This document shows positions 45,882 to 54,636 of a stretch of 64,000 nucleotides of DNA, piece by piece. The number at the start of each line of letters is the position of its first letter. The stretch's first letter is position 1. Location: the NCBI RefSeq assembly GCF_006152065.1, contig NZ_VDFW01000001.1, forward strand, positions 310,001-374,000, in the 5' to 3' direction. Origin of the DNA: Amycolatopsis alkalitolerans (GTDB taxonomy: Bacteria > Actinomycetota > Actinomycetes > Mycobacteriales > Pseudonocardiaceae). The notes beneath the pieces are model-generated. The model was given only the letters and a program-made list of their open reading frames with translations. It searched no databases and had not been told where the DNA came from. The translations under genes were made by a program, and so were the position numbers.

Positions 45882-48071
45882 GATCTCTCCTCGTTCGCGG
45901 TGCGCTGCCTGGCCGCCCGCATCCCGTTGTAATGCCTGGACAGGTTGTTGCGGACCGCGGCCGGGTCGCGGAAGCCGGCCTGCGCCCGCGCGGGGCGGGG
46001 CAGCGCGGCACCGGGCGCGAGCTGAGCGCCTGGCTTGCGGGTCGGCAGGCCCGCAGGGGAGAGGGCGGTCGAGGCGGGGGCGTGCACGGCGCTCTCCGCG
46101 GCACGGCGGGCGTCGTCGGCGGGAGTCACCCAGTTCCGCGAGGCCGGCGCGAGTTCCGCCGGCTCGTCCCCGCTGTGCTCGGTGAACCAGTTCGACACGA
46201 CCCGGTCGAAGATCGGCGTCGGGCCCTGCGCCGGGACGACCGCCGGGCGCGGCGGCACGCGGCTGCCGTTCACCGGGCTCCCCTCCGCGATGATCAGCTC
46301 ACGCGGGAGGTGCACGCTCGCGGTGACGCCGGTGCGCCCGGCGCGGGTCATCGTCGGCCGCAGCCGGACCGTGACCCCGTGCAGCGACGCGAGCCGCCCG
46401 ACCACGAACAAGCCCATCCGCCGCGTGGTCTCCGGGCCCACCGTGTCCCCCGCGGCGAGCCGGTGGTTCGCGGTTTCGAGGTCCTCGGTCGTCATGCCCA
46501 GCCCGTTGTCCACGACCTCGACGAGCAGCCCGCCGTCGGCGCCGCGGTCCGCGGTCAGGTACACCTTCTCCTCGGGCGGGGAGAACCGGGTCGCGTTCTC
46601 CAGCAGTTCGGCCAGCATGTGCACGACGTCCGCCGCGGACTGCGCGCGCACCGCCCCGTTGGGCACGTTGACGAGCGAGACGCGCCGGTAGTCCTTGACC
46701 TCGGAAGTGGCGCCGCGCAACAGCTCCACCATCGAGACCGGCCCGGTGTCGTGGCGCACCGGGGTGCCGCCGGCGAGGACCTGCAGGTTCTCCCCGTTGC
46801 GGCGCAGGCGGGTCGCGAGGTGGTCGAGACGGAACAGCTCGTCGAGCCGCCGCGGGTCGCGTTCGTCGGATTCGAGTCCCTCGAGCACAGTCAGCTGCAG
46901 CTCGACCATCGACTGGCTGCGCCGGGCCAGGGTCATGAACATCTCGCTGACCTGCTTGCGCAACTCGGCCTGCTCACCGGCCAGGCGCACGGCCTGGCGC
47001 TGCATATCGTCGAACGCGTGCGCCAGCTGGCCGATCTCCTCGCCGGTGGCGATGCCGACGGGTTCGACCGGCGGCACCTGCTCGCCCGCCCGCACTCGTT
47101 CGATCGTCTCGGGCAGCCGCCGGTGGGCGGCGTCGAGCGCGGCCGCGTGCAGCCTCCGCACCGGAGAGACCACCGAACGCGCCATCAGCAGGGCGATCGC
47201 GAGCGCGGCCAGCAGCGCGCCGATCACCAGCGCCGTGTCGCGAAGCGCGCGGGAGCGGGTGTCGTCGGTCTGGGCGGAGATCATGTTGGACTGTCCCGCG
47301 AACGTCTCGGCGACCAGATCGCCCAGCCCCGCGCTTTCCGTCGCGATCGGCAGCAGCAGCGCGCTCAGCTCGGCCCGCCGGTCGCTCGCGAGCGAGGACT
47401 GGAGCACGGCGCGCCGGTCGATGGCGGACGCCGTCGCGGCTGTGAACCTCGCCACGGCGTCGGCGGTCAGCCCCCGCTGCACCTGGTTGCTGAGCACGGC
47501 CTCCTCGGCGGCGGCCTGACCGGCGGCCGCGAGCGTGGCCTGGTCCGCGGCGCCGGACCGGATCGAGCGCAGGAGCGCCTCCTGCACGGCGAGCGTGGTG
47601 CGCAACTGCACGAGTGCGGCCGCGGTGTTCGCGGTCGCGTCGAGGCCGCTGTCACCCGCCCGCGTTCGCCGTGCGCAGGCCGGCGAGCCTGCCCAGCGCC
47701 GTGTTGAGCGCGCGTTCGACGCCCGCGGGCAGATGCGCGAAATCGGCGTCGTGCTGCACGGTGGTGACCTTCGCGTCGACCGCGTCGATCTGCGCGGTCG
47801 GCGCGGCGCCCGGCTGCGCGGCCGCGGTGGCCACCATCTCCTGGTCCACGAGGTCGGCCAGCTCCGCCGCCCCCCGCACGACGCTCAGCTGATCGCGGAC
47901 CGCGCTGAACCTGCTCGCCTGGTCCAGCTCGGCCTTGACCCGCGCACCGGCCAGCGTGAGCGCGACGATCACCGGCACCAGCAGCACGGCGGAGATCTTG
48001 GTCCGCAGACTCCAGCCGCCCGGTGGCCAGACCACCCGCCGCCGGCGCGCGGCCCCCCCGGTTCGTTCCAT
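45878..48071 (-). pseudogene. cvnA: Conservon sensor histidine kinase-like protein, split by a frameshift
   Basis: The 5' frame (48071-47652) encodes a basic N-terminus, a membrane helix (LRTKISAVLLVPVIVALTLAG) and part of an extracytoplasmic nitrate-sensing-type domain, ending TANAGG-stop. The 3' frame continues that domain (DATANTAAALVQLRTT), then a second helix, HAMP (ARSVVSPVRRLHAAALDA) and HATPase (LAELLENATRFSPPEEKVYL and VDNGLGMTTEDLE). Removing one base from the GGG at about 47655-47657 joins them as AGGDSGLDATAN, giving about 730 residues. It is either a sequencing error or a real frameshift. CvnA is the sensor of the conservon. Confidence 0.87.
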
Positions 48072-48216
48072 TTTTCACGATTCCTGGACACGCGGAAAAC
48101 CGACAAGTTCGGAATAGATCCCCCGACAAGACAAGCGCGTAGGAGACAACCGCAGAACGCCCACCTTGTCAAGTGTTCAATCGGCGTAATGCTTTCCGGC
48201 GTGGAGAGCCGGTACC

Positions 48217-48228
48217 GAAAGCGCTTTC
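48217..48228. promoter_or_regulatory. GAAAGCGCTTTC palindrome, copy 2
   Basis: Identical to the palindrome at 38030-38041, here about 146 bases upstream of cvnA. Both are followed by ACG. It is a possible LacI-family operator for the conservon operon. Confidence 0.45.
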
Positions 48229-48264
48229 ACGACCACGGACCGTGCGCCACGATTATCCGGAAGT

Positions 48265-48286
48265 CCATTCGGACTAGTCCGAATGG
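48265..48286. other. Perfect 22-bp palindrome
   Basis: The half-site CCATTCGGACT is followed directly by its exact reverse complement. It lies between cvnA (start 48071) and the 3' end of the LigD-type gene (48342). It could be a regulator site for cvnA or a loopless terminator for the polymerase gene. Confidence 0.6.
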
Positions 48287-48341
48287 TGGCGGGAAAATCG
48301 GCAGTCGCCGAGGACATTTCGCGGCCGGGCGCGGCGGTTGT

Positions 48342-49271
48342 TCATTTTCCGGATGCGGCGGATATCCGGGGCAGGGCAACCCGCGTCTCGGGCAGGCCGT
48401 CGAAGAGGTCACCGTGCACCCTCACGCGGGCGAGCGTGTCTTCGCTGGTGAAGGTCATGTCCTCGACGCGACGGCACGCGCTCACCTCGGCCCAGGTGAC
48501 CGGGGTGGACACCGTCGGCAGTTGCCTGCCGCGCAGCGAATACGGCGCGACGGTGGTCTTCGCCTGGTTGTTCTGGCTCCAGTCGATGAACACCTTGTCC
48601 CGGCGTAGCGTCTTGGTCATCCTGGCGACGACGAGGTCCGGATGCTCGGCCGCGAGCCGGCGGGCGAGCGCCTCGGCGTACTCCGACGGGGCCTCGGGCC
48701 GCCGGGTGCGGATCGCGCAGTAGAGCTGAAGTCCCTTGCTGCCGCTGGTCTTCGCGAACGCCGTCAGCCCGTCGGCGGTCAGCGCCTCGTGCAGCCAGCG
48801 CGCGACCTGGCAGCATTCGACGACCGTGGCGGGCTCGCCCGGGTCGAGGTCGAACACCAGCAGATCCGGGTTGCGCCTGGCGTCCTTCGGCCCGACAGTC
48901 CACTGTGGAACGTGCAGCTCCAGTGCCGCGAGGTTCGCCGCCCAGACAAGCGTCGGCACGTCGTTGATCAGCGGGTAGCTGTTGACGCCCTCGCCGCGGT
49001 GGTGGCTTTCCAGCCGCGCGGTCCTGACCCAGCCCGGCGCGTGGCGGGCCACGTCCTTCTCGTAGAACGGTTCGTGATCGACACCGTCGGGATAGCGGCG
49101 GAACGTCGCCGGCCGCCGCTGGAGATGGGGCAGCATCGACGGGGCGATCTTGGCGTAGTAGTCGATCACGTCGCGCTTGGTGAACCCGGCCGCGGGGTAG
49201 AGCACCTTGTCCAGGTTGGACAGCGTCAGGCGGCGCCCGTCCACCTGTACCGCGATCCGTTCCCCTGCCAT
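48342..49271 (-). CDS. LigD-type polymerase-domain protein (stand-alone PolDom)
   Basis: A 309-residue archaeo-eukaryotic primase-like polymerase of the LigD family. LTNLDKV-like LTLSNLDKVLYPAAGFTKRDV opens it; LLVFDLDPGE gives the catalytic Asp pair and KTSGSKGLQLY the nucleotide-binding loop. In that loop Gln replaces the His seen in canonical LigD PolDom. RRDKVFIDWSQNN supplies the third Asp. Such enzymes fill gaps or add ribonucleotides in non-homologous end joining. No ku or ligase gene is nearby. Confidence 0.92.
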   Translation of the reverse strand: MAGERIAVQVDGRRLTLSNLDKVLYPAAGFTKRDVIDYYAKIAPSMLPHLQRRPATFRRYPDGVDHEPFYEKDVARHAPGWVRTARLESHHRGEGVNSYPLINDVPTLVWAANLAALELHVPQWTVGPKDARRNPDLLVFDLDPGEPATVVECCQVARWLHEALTADGLTAFAKTSGSKGLQLYCAIRTRRPEAPSEYAEALARRLAAEHPDLVVARMTKTLRRDKVFIDWSQNNQAKTTVAPYSLRGRQLPTVSTPVTWAEVSACRRVEDMTFTSEDTLARVRVHGDLFDGLPETRVALPRISAASGK

Positions 49272-49319
49272 GGGTCCACCTTGCCCCAGCGAGGCCGGGT
49301 TCGCACGGGAAGAGCCGGG

Positions 49320-49360
49320 GTGGTCCCCGGCGGGGCAGGGGGGAGCCCGCCAGGGACCAC
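49320..49360. other. Two-part hairpin in a gene-free stretch
   Basis: GTGGTCCC (49320-49327) pairs with GGGACCAC (49353-49360), and inside it GGCGGG (49329-49334) pairs with CCCGCC (49346-49351). It sits 49 bases upstream of the LigD-type start, within the 302-bp stretch 49272-49573 where no gene is seen. It may be an upstream regulatory structure rather than a terminator. Confidence 0.5.
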
Positions 49361-49573
49361 TCGGCGCCGGAGCGCCCCGAGGGGGGAGGTGGGCGCTACA
49401 CGGGGCCGGTGAGCGGACGGATGTCCGCCGACTCACGCTGCCAGTGTAGAACCGAATTCGGACACCGCACAGCGATCGCCGGAACCCGGAGAGTCATTTC
49501 CCGTTGACCAGGCCCGATGCGAAGGGTGAAATACGCTCTGTCATCCCGCGACTGCGCAAAGCCAAGGAGGAGC

Positions 49574-49804
49574 ATGGTGAAACGCGCGTTGGCGCACCCC
49601 GGTCCGGCCGGGCCCGTGATCGTGCTCGAGGCGCTGCACAACCTCGCCCGCGTCCAGCCGGAACTCGCCACCGTCACCGTCACGGTCACGGGACGGGGCT
49701 TGACGAAGAAGGTGCTGCTGGCTTCGCTCGCCGCGTGCGTCGAGGCCAACCCGGCGTCGATCGATCCCAACGCGATGCTGCGGGTGCTGACGTACACCCC
49801 ATGA
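49574..49804 (+). CDS. 76-residue unknown protein, coupled to next gene
   Basis: An ATG eight bases after AAGGAGGAG starts MVKRALAHPGPAGPVIVLEA. HNLARVQPELATVTVTVTGRG and a helix-forming LASLAACVEANPASIDPNAML follow. It looks like a compact alpha/beta protein without membrane segments. I do not recognise the family. Its stop overlaps the ATG of the next small gene. Confidence 0.6.
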   Translation: MVKRALAHPGPAGPVIVLEALHNLARVQPELATVTVTVTGRGLTKKVLLASLAACVEANPASIDPNAMLRVLTYTP

Positions 49805-49980
49805 ACTCCTTTGAAGATCTGCTGGCCGCGACCGAGTCCTGGCCGCCGAATCTCGCCGTTGCCGCGCGGAACCTGCGCCCGCTCGGGGCCCGGGTGGTCG
49901 GCGCGCTGCACGACCATATCCGGGAACACGGTTCGTTCGTCGCGCATTCACGACGTTTCCTCATCGAGGCGCGGGCGTGA
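49801..49980 (+). CDS. 59-residue unknown protein
   Basis: The start overlaps the previous stop (ATGA), so it is translated by coupling. It reads MNSFEDLLAATESWPPNLAV, then ARNLRPLGARVVGALHDHIR and ends RRFLIEARA. It is helical and soluble. The two tiny coupled genes probably act together, but no function can be inferred. The 3' end overlaps the convergent methyltransferase by 20 bases. Confidence 0.55.
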   Translation: MNSFEDLLAATESWPPNLAVAARNLRPLGARVVGALHDHIREHGSFVAHSRRFLIEARA

Positions 49981-50779
49981 CCTCCGCCAGCACGAGCCGC
50001 GAAAGCGTGCCGGGCGTCAGGCCGTCCGCACGCTGCCACAGCTCGCGGGCGACCGCTTCCCGCTGGCTCATGTCGGCGACCGCCTGAAGACCGTTTTCCT
50101 TGAGCAGCACGGAAATCTGCTCGGGAGAGAAGCAGCTTCGCCACGGTTCGCCGCGGTCCGCGGCCACGGCGGACACACCATCGGCGTACGCCTGGGCCGC
50201 AGCGTCCCGAAGCTCCGCCGGAACCAGGTAGTCGGCCGACAAGCGGCTGCCCGGCGCGAAGTTTCCCACCACCGCAAGCGTTCTGGCGATCGACTCGCGG
50301 CTCAGGTACATCGTGACGCCGAGCCAGCCGACGAAGGCCGGTTCGCCCGGATCGAATCCGGCTCCGGCGAGCGCTCGCGCGAGATCGCCGTTCTCGAAGT
50401 CGAACGGGACGTAGGAAGCCGCACCCGGCAGCCGGTCTCGCTTCCACTGCTGCATTTCCGGGTGGTCGACCTCGAACACCCGCACACCGAGGGTGTCGCG
50501 ATGCGCGAACGAGTCGAGACCGGCGCCGAGCAGCACGTACTGGCGGGCGCCCGAGGCGGCGAGCGCGTCCTCGGTGAACCGGCTGCGGACGGCCGTCTGG
50601 ATACGGGCGCTGCGCAGGATCGGGTGGTCGCCGTGAGATCGGTGGTATCGAACGAGCTCCTCGGCGCGGTCGCCGAGGAGCGTCATCGCGTGGACGTCCG
50701 CGAACAGGCGCGGCTCGGCATCGACGATCAGATGGGCGGCACGCGCGGCCGCGGCGGTGAAAGCGGTTTCACTGAGCAT
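49961..50779 (-). CDS. Class I SAM-dependent methyltransferase (PPM/LCM-like, PF04072)
   Basis: A 272-residue protein. RSRFTEDALAASGARQYVLLGAGLDSFAHR contains the family's SAM motif LGAGLDSFA (about residues 66-95), followed by VFEVDHPEMQQWKRDRL and GWLGVTMYLS. These motifs define the PF04072 O-methyltransferase family that includes S-adenosyl-methyltransferases of actinobacterial secondary metabolism. Substrate is unknown. The upstream region is AT-rich for this genome. Confidence 0.9.
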   Translation of the reverse strand: MLSETAFTAAAARAAHLIVDAEPRLFADVHAMTLLGDRAEELVRYHRSHGDHPILRSARIQTAVRSRFTEDALAASGARQYVLLGAGLDSFAHRDTLGVRVFEVDHPEMQQWKRDRLPGAASYVPFDFENGDLARALAGAGFDPGEPAFVGWLGVTMYLSRESIARTLAVVGNFAPGSRLSADYLVPAELRDAAAQAYADGVSAVAADRGEPWRSCFSPEQISVLLKENGLQAVADMSQREAVARELWQRADGLTPGTLSRLVLAEVTPAPR

Positions 50780-50840
50780 TCGCCCACGCTATCCGAACAA
50801 TTTCTAAGTATAGCACAAAAAAGAAAATTCCGGAAGATCG

Positions 50841-51770
50841 CTACGATTCCCATTCGGTCAAGGATTCCCATGCCCGCAGGGTTCGGCGGCTCTCGAAACG
50901 GCGAGGCTCACCGCTGAGCGGATCGGTGAACTCCAGCGTCTTCGCGAGCAGCTGCAAGGGCCGGCGGAAGTCGTGCAGCGGGGTTTCGGTGACCACGGGG
51001 TAGAACCGGTCGCCGAGGATCGGGATGCCCAGCCGGCTCAGGTGCACGCGCAGCTGGTGGGTGCGTCCCGTCGCGGGCACCAGCCGGTAGCGGCCGAGCC
51101 CGTTCGCGTGCTCGATCAGCTCGACGAAGGTCTCCGCGTTCGGCTCGCCCGAGACCTCTTGCGCGGTAACGGTTCCGCGTTCCTTCACGATCCGGCTCAC
51201 CACCGTGCGCGGCAGTTCGAGCGCCGGGTCGAACCGGGCGACGGCCTCGTACTCCTTGCGCACCCGCCGATCCCGGAACAGCGTCTGGTACGCGCCCCGG
51301 TGCTCGCGGTGGGTCACGAACATCAGCAGCCCGGCCGTGACCCGGTCCAGCCGGTGCGCCGGGCTGAGCTCGGGCAGGCCGAGGTCGCGCCGCAGCCGCA
51401 CGAGCGCCGTCTCGACCACGTGCCGCCCGCGTGGGATGGTCGCCAGGAAATGCGGTTTGTCGACCACGACGAGGGTGTCATCCGCGTACACGACCGAGAT
51501 CTCGAACGGCACCGGCGTCTCTTCGGGCAGATCGCGGTGGAACCAGATGTACGCGCCCGCCTTGAACGGCGTTTCGGCCGTCACCGGCCCGTCCAGCCCC
51601 ACGATCCGCTCTTCGGCGAGCATCTCGTCGAGCCGAGCCGGAGGCAGCCGGGGGATGCGTTCGACCAGGTGGTCGCGGATCGTCGCCCACGGCCCTTCCA
51701 GCGGCAGCCGCATGCGCGCGGGAGCCAGCCCGTTGCGCGGCGGGAGCGGGGCTTCGGGCCGGGTACGCAC
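50841..51770 (-). CDS. RluA-family RNA pseudouridine synthase
   Basis: A GTG start at 51770 gives 309 residues; a start at 51812 is possible. LSPAHRLDRVTAGLLMFV is the RluA catalytic motif with the active-site Asp (HRLDR). VVDKPHFLATIPRG and PATGRTHQLRVHLSRLGIPILGD are the other family signatures. The N-terminus lacks an obvious S4 domain. It isomerises uridine to pseudouridine in rRNA or tRNA; the target site cannot be told from sequence. Confidence 0.9.
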   Translation of the reverse strand: MRTRPEAPLPPRNGLAPARMRLPLEGPWATIRDHLVERIPRLPPARLDEMLAEERIVGLDGPVTAETPFKAGAYIWFHRDLPEETPVPFEISVVYADDTLVVVDKPHFLATIPRGRHVVETALVRLRRDLGLPELSPAHRLDRVTAGLLMFVTHREHRGAYQTLFRDRRVRKEYEAVARFDPALELPRTVVSRIVKERGTVTAQEVSGEPNAETFVELIEHANGLGRYRLVPATGRTHQLRVHLSRLGIPILGDRFYPVVTETPLHDFRRPLQLLAKTLEFTDPLSGEPRRFESRRTLRAWESLTEWES

Positions 51771-51899
51771 ACCCCGAGGATAACCGGGGTCGGCGCGCGC
51801 CCCGAGAAACACGGTTCTGTCGGTCGTGTCCGATACCCTGTCCTACCGTGGGTCGCCGGTTCGACGCCACATCACGCCACGACCTGGGAGAAAGACCCT

Positions 51900-54623
51900 G
51901 TGACCGCTTCTGCTGAGCCTCTGTACGGGGCCGATGACCTCACACATCTCGAGGGACTGGAAGCCGTTCGGAAGCGACCCGGTATGTACATCGGGTCCAC
52001 CGACAGCCGCGGGATCAACCACCTCTTCACCGAGATCGTGGACAACTCGACCGATGAAGGTGTCGCGGGTCACGCCGGCCGCGTCGTGGTGACGCTGCAC
52101 GCCGACGGCAGCGTCCAGGTCGATGACGACGGCCGCGGTATCCCCACCGACAAGCACGCCAAGTCCGGGCTGTCCGGGGTCGAACTGGTGCTCACCCGGC
52201 TGCACGCGGGCGGCAAGTTCGGCGGTTCCGGCTACAAGACTTCGGGCGGCCTGCACGGCGTCGGCGCGTCGGCGGTCAACGCGCTGTCGCACCGCTTCGA
52301 CGTTGCGGTCAGGCAGCGCGGCAAGGTGTACGAGATGTCCTTCGCGCACGGTGTGCCCGGTGTGTTCGACGGTCCGGGCCCGAAGGCGAAGTTCACGCCG
52401 CAGCCGGGCCTGCGCGTCGCGGGCCGGATGAAGCGCGGTGAGCGCACCGGCACGTCGATCCGGTACTGGTACGACTCCCGTTACTTCGAGACCGGCGCGA
52501 AGCTCGACACCGAGGCCGTGCGCGCCAAACTGCGGAACACCGCGTTCCTCGTGCCGGGTGTCACGTACGTGCTGCGCTCCGCGACCGAGGACACGATCAG
52601 CGAGGAGACCTTCTCGTACCCGAACGGCCTGCGGGACATGGTCGACTTCCTGACCCCGGACGGTGACAAACCGGTCTCCGGCACGCTGATGATCACCGGC
52701 GAGGGCACATACAAGGAGAACGCCGCCGACCAGAACGGCGTGATGAAGTCCAATGTGGAGCGCCGGGCCGAGGTCGAGGTCGCGCTGCGGTGGAGCACCG
52801 GTTACGAGCGCACGGTCGAGTGCTTCACCAACACCATCCGCAACGTGCACGGCGGCACGCACCGCCGCGGTTTCGACCGCGGCTCGCTGAAAGCCTTGCA
52901 GGAGGCCATCTCCAAGACCCGCGGGCTGCTCAAGCCCAAGGAGGAGCTGCCCACTGTGGACGATGTGCTGGAGGGGATGACCGCGGTCATCCACGTCCGC
53001 ATCCCGGAGCCGCAGTTCACCTCGCAGACCAAGGACGAGCTGTCCACGACCGGGATCACGCGGGTCATCCAGGGCGTCGTGGAGAAGCAGCTCAAGGCCT
53101 GGACGGAGGAGCGCAGGACCAAGGCGGAGGCCAAGGTCGTGCTGCAGAAGGTGGTCGACGCCGCGCGCGTGCGGCTCACCCAGAAGCAGCAGAAGGATGC
53201 CGCCCGCCGCAAGACGGCGCTCGAGGGCGCGGCGATGCCGCCCAAGCTGGTCGACTGCCGCACGACAGGCGTTTCGCGCAGTGAGATCTTTCTCGTGGAG
53301 GGGGATTCGGCCCTCGGGTGTTTCGTCGGTGACACGCGGGTCGCACTGGCTTTCGGGCAGAGCAAGTCGTTCGCCGAGCTTGCAGCGGATTGGGTGCAGG
53401 GCATCGGCCACTTCGGCTACGCGACCAGCAAGGCGGGCCGGGTCGTGGTGGTCCCGCTGGTCGCGCCCAGGCTGACGAAGCGCGGCGCACCGCTGGTGCG
53501 GGTGACTTTCGGCAACGGTGAGTCGGTCCGCTGCACCCCGGACCACCGGTTCCGGCTTCGCGACGGTTCCTACCGGCGAGCCGACGAGTTGGCCCCGGAC
53601 GATTCGCTGATGTCGCTCCACCGATCCGTCTCGGCGAAGGCCGGCGCCACGGCGAACGGCGAGTGGCACGGCTCCCTGAGCGATGGGGACCGCTCGAAGA
53701 GGCAGTGGCAGGGCGAGCGGCTCGCGACGGTGCTGGACGTCCCCGATGGCGAACTCGCTGAGGCATCCGGGACCTTGCGCTCGCGCACCGCAAGGACGGG
53801 GCCGGGGTTCGATCGCCTGCTGGTGCGCCACGGCGGAGACTTCGGGGGCTTTCGTGAGCCCACCGGCATGGTCGATCACCGGGTGGCCGCTGTGGACGCT
53901 CTGGCGGAAACGGCCGACGTCTACGACCTGACGGTGGAGGGCTACCACAATTTCGCGCTCGAAGCCGGCGTCTTCGTCCACAACAGCGCCCGGATGGCGC
54001 GAGTCTCGGAGTATCAGGCACTCCTGCCGTTGCGCGGCAAGATCCTCAATGTGCAGAAGGCATCACTGGGTGACACGTTGAAGAACGCGGAGATCGCCTC
54101 GATCGTGCAGGTGCTGGGCGCGGGCTCCGGCCGCACCTTCGACCTGTCGACGATGCGGTACGGCCGGGTCATCCTGATGGCCGACGCGGATGTCGACGGT
54201 TCGCATATCCGCACCCTGCTGATCACGCTGTTCGCCCGGTACATGCGCCCGGTCATCGAGGACGGGCGGCTGTACGCGGCGATGCCGCCGTTGCACAAGG
54301 TCACCGCCAAGGGCCGGAGCCCGGAGACGTACTTCACCTTCACCGAACGGGAGATGGAGGCGAAGGTCGCCGAGCTACGGGAGGCGGGCAAGCAGGTCGT
54401 CACGCCCGTGCCGCGCTTCAAGGGGCTCGGCGAGATGGACGCGGACGAGTTGTGGGAGACCACGATGAACCCGGCCACCCGCTCGGTCCGCCGCATCACC
54501 CTCGACGACGTGGAAGCCGCGGACGCCGCGCTCGAACTGCTCATGGGCGAGAAGGTCGAACCGCGGCGCAACTGGCTGGTCGAATCCTCCGCGCGGGTCG
54601 ACCAGGCCGCGATCGACATCTAG
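51900..54623 (+). CDS. parE: DNA topoisomerase IV subunit B-like, intein-containing precursor
   Basis: A GTG at 51900, after GGGAGAAAGA, gives a 907-residue precursor; without the intein the enzyme is 685 residues. The GHKL ATPase region shows EIVDNSTDEGVAG, DDDGRGIPTD and GLHGVGASAVNAL. The Toprim domain shows FLVEGDSALG, then MADADVDGSHIRTLL. SEYQALLPLRGKILNVQKAS follows the intein. The intein sits directly after EGDSALG, in the metal-binding heart of Toprim, so activity depends on splicing. The gene is 13 bases upstream of parC. It could also be called gyrB2, since actinobacteria usually carry a separate gyrBA near the origin. Confidence 0.93.
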   Translation: MTASAEPLYGADDLTHLEGLEAVRKRPGMYIGSTDSRGINHLFTEIVDNSTDEGVAGHAGRVVVTLHADGSVQVDDDGRGIPTDKHAKSGLSGVELVLTRLHAGGKFGGSGYKTSGGLHGVGASAVNALSHRFDVAVRQRGKVYEMSFAHGVPGVFDGPGPKAKFTPQPGLRVAGRMKRGERTGTSIRYWYDSRYFETGAKLDTEAVRAKLRNTAFLVPGVTYVLRSATEDTISEETFSYPNGLRDMVDFLTPDGDKPVSGTLMITGEGTYKENAADQNGVMKSNVERRAEVEVALRWSTGYERTVECFTNTIRNVHGGTHRRGFDRGSLKALQEAISKTRGLLKPKEELPTVDDVLEGMTAVIHVRIPEPQFTSQTKDELSTTGITRVIQGVVEKQLKAWTEERRTKAEAKVVLQKVVDAARVRLTQKQQKDAARRKTALEGAAMPPKLVDCRTTGVSRSEIFLVEGDSALGCFVGDTRVALAFGQSKSFAELAADWVQGIGHFGYATSKAGRVVVVPLVAPRLTKRGAPLVRVTFGNGESVRCTPDHRFRLRDGSYRRADELAPDDSLMSLHRSVSAKAGATANGEWHGSLSDGDRSKRQWQGERLATVLDVPDGELAEASGTLRSRTARTGPGFDRLLVRHGGDFGGFREPTGMVDHRVAAVDALAETADVYDLTVEGYHNFALEAGVFVHNSARMARVSEYQALLPLRGKILNVQKASLGDTLKNAEIASIVQVLGAGSGRTFDLSTMRYGRVILMADADVDGSHIRTLLITLFARYMRPVIEDGRLYAAMPPLHKVTAKGRSPETYFTFTEREMEAKVAELREAGKQVVTPVPRFKGLGEMDADELWETTMNPATRSVRRITLDDVEAADAALELLMGEKVEPRRNWLVESSARVDQAAIDI
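53319..53984 (+). mobile_element. Mini-intein in ParE (222 residues, no endonuclease domain)
   Basis: Precursor residues 474-695. Block A is CFVGDTRV (Cys1). Block B is VRCTPDHRFRL with the TxxH motif. Block F is DVYDLTVEGYHNFAL, and block G ends FVHN, followed by Ser+1. The length and lack of LAGLIDADG motifs show a mini-intein. Flanking host codons on both sides are atypical (ACA, GTT, AGT, TTT, GAT before; CGA, TAT, GCA after). Confidence 0.93.
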
Positions 54624-54636
54624 GAGTACCTGAACC

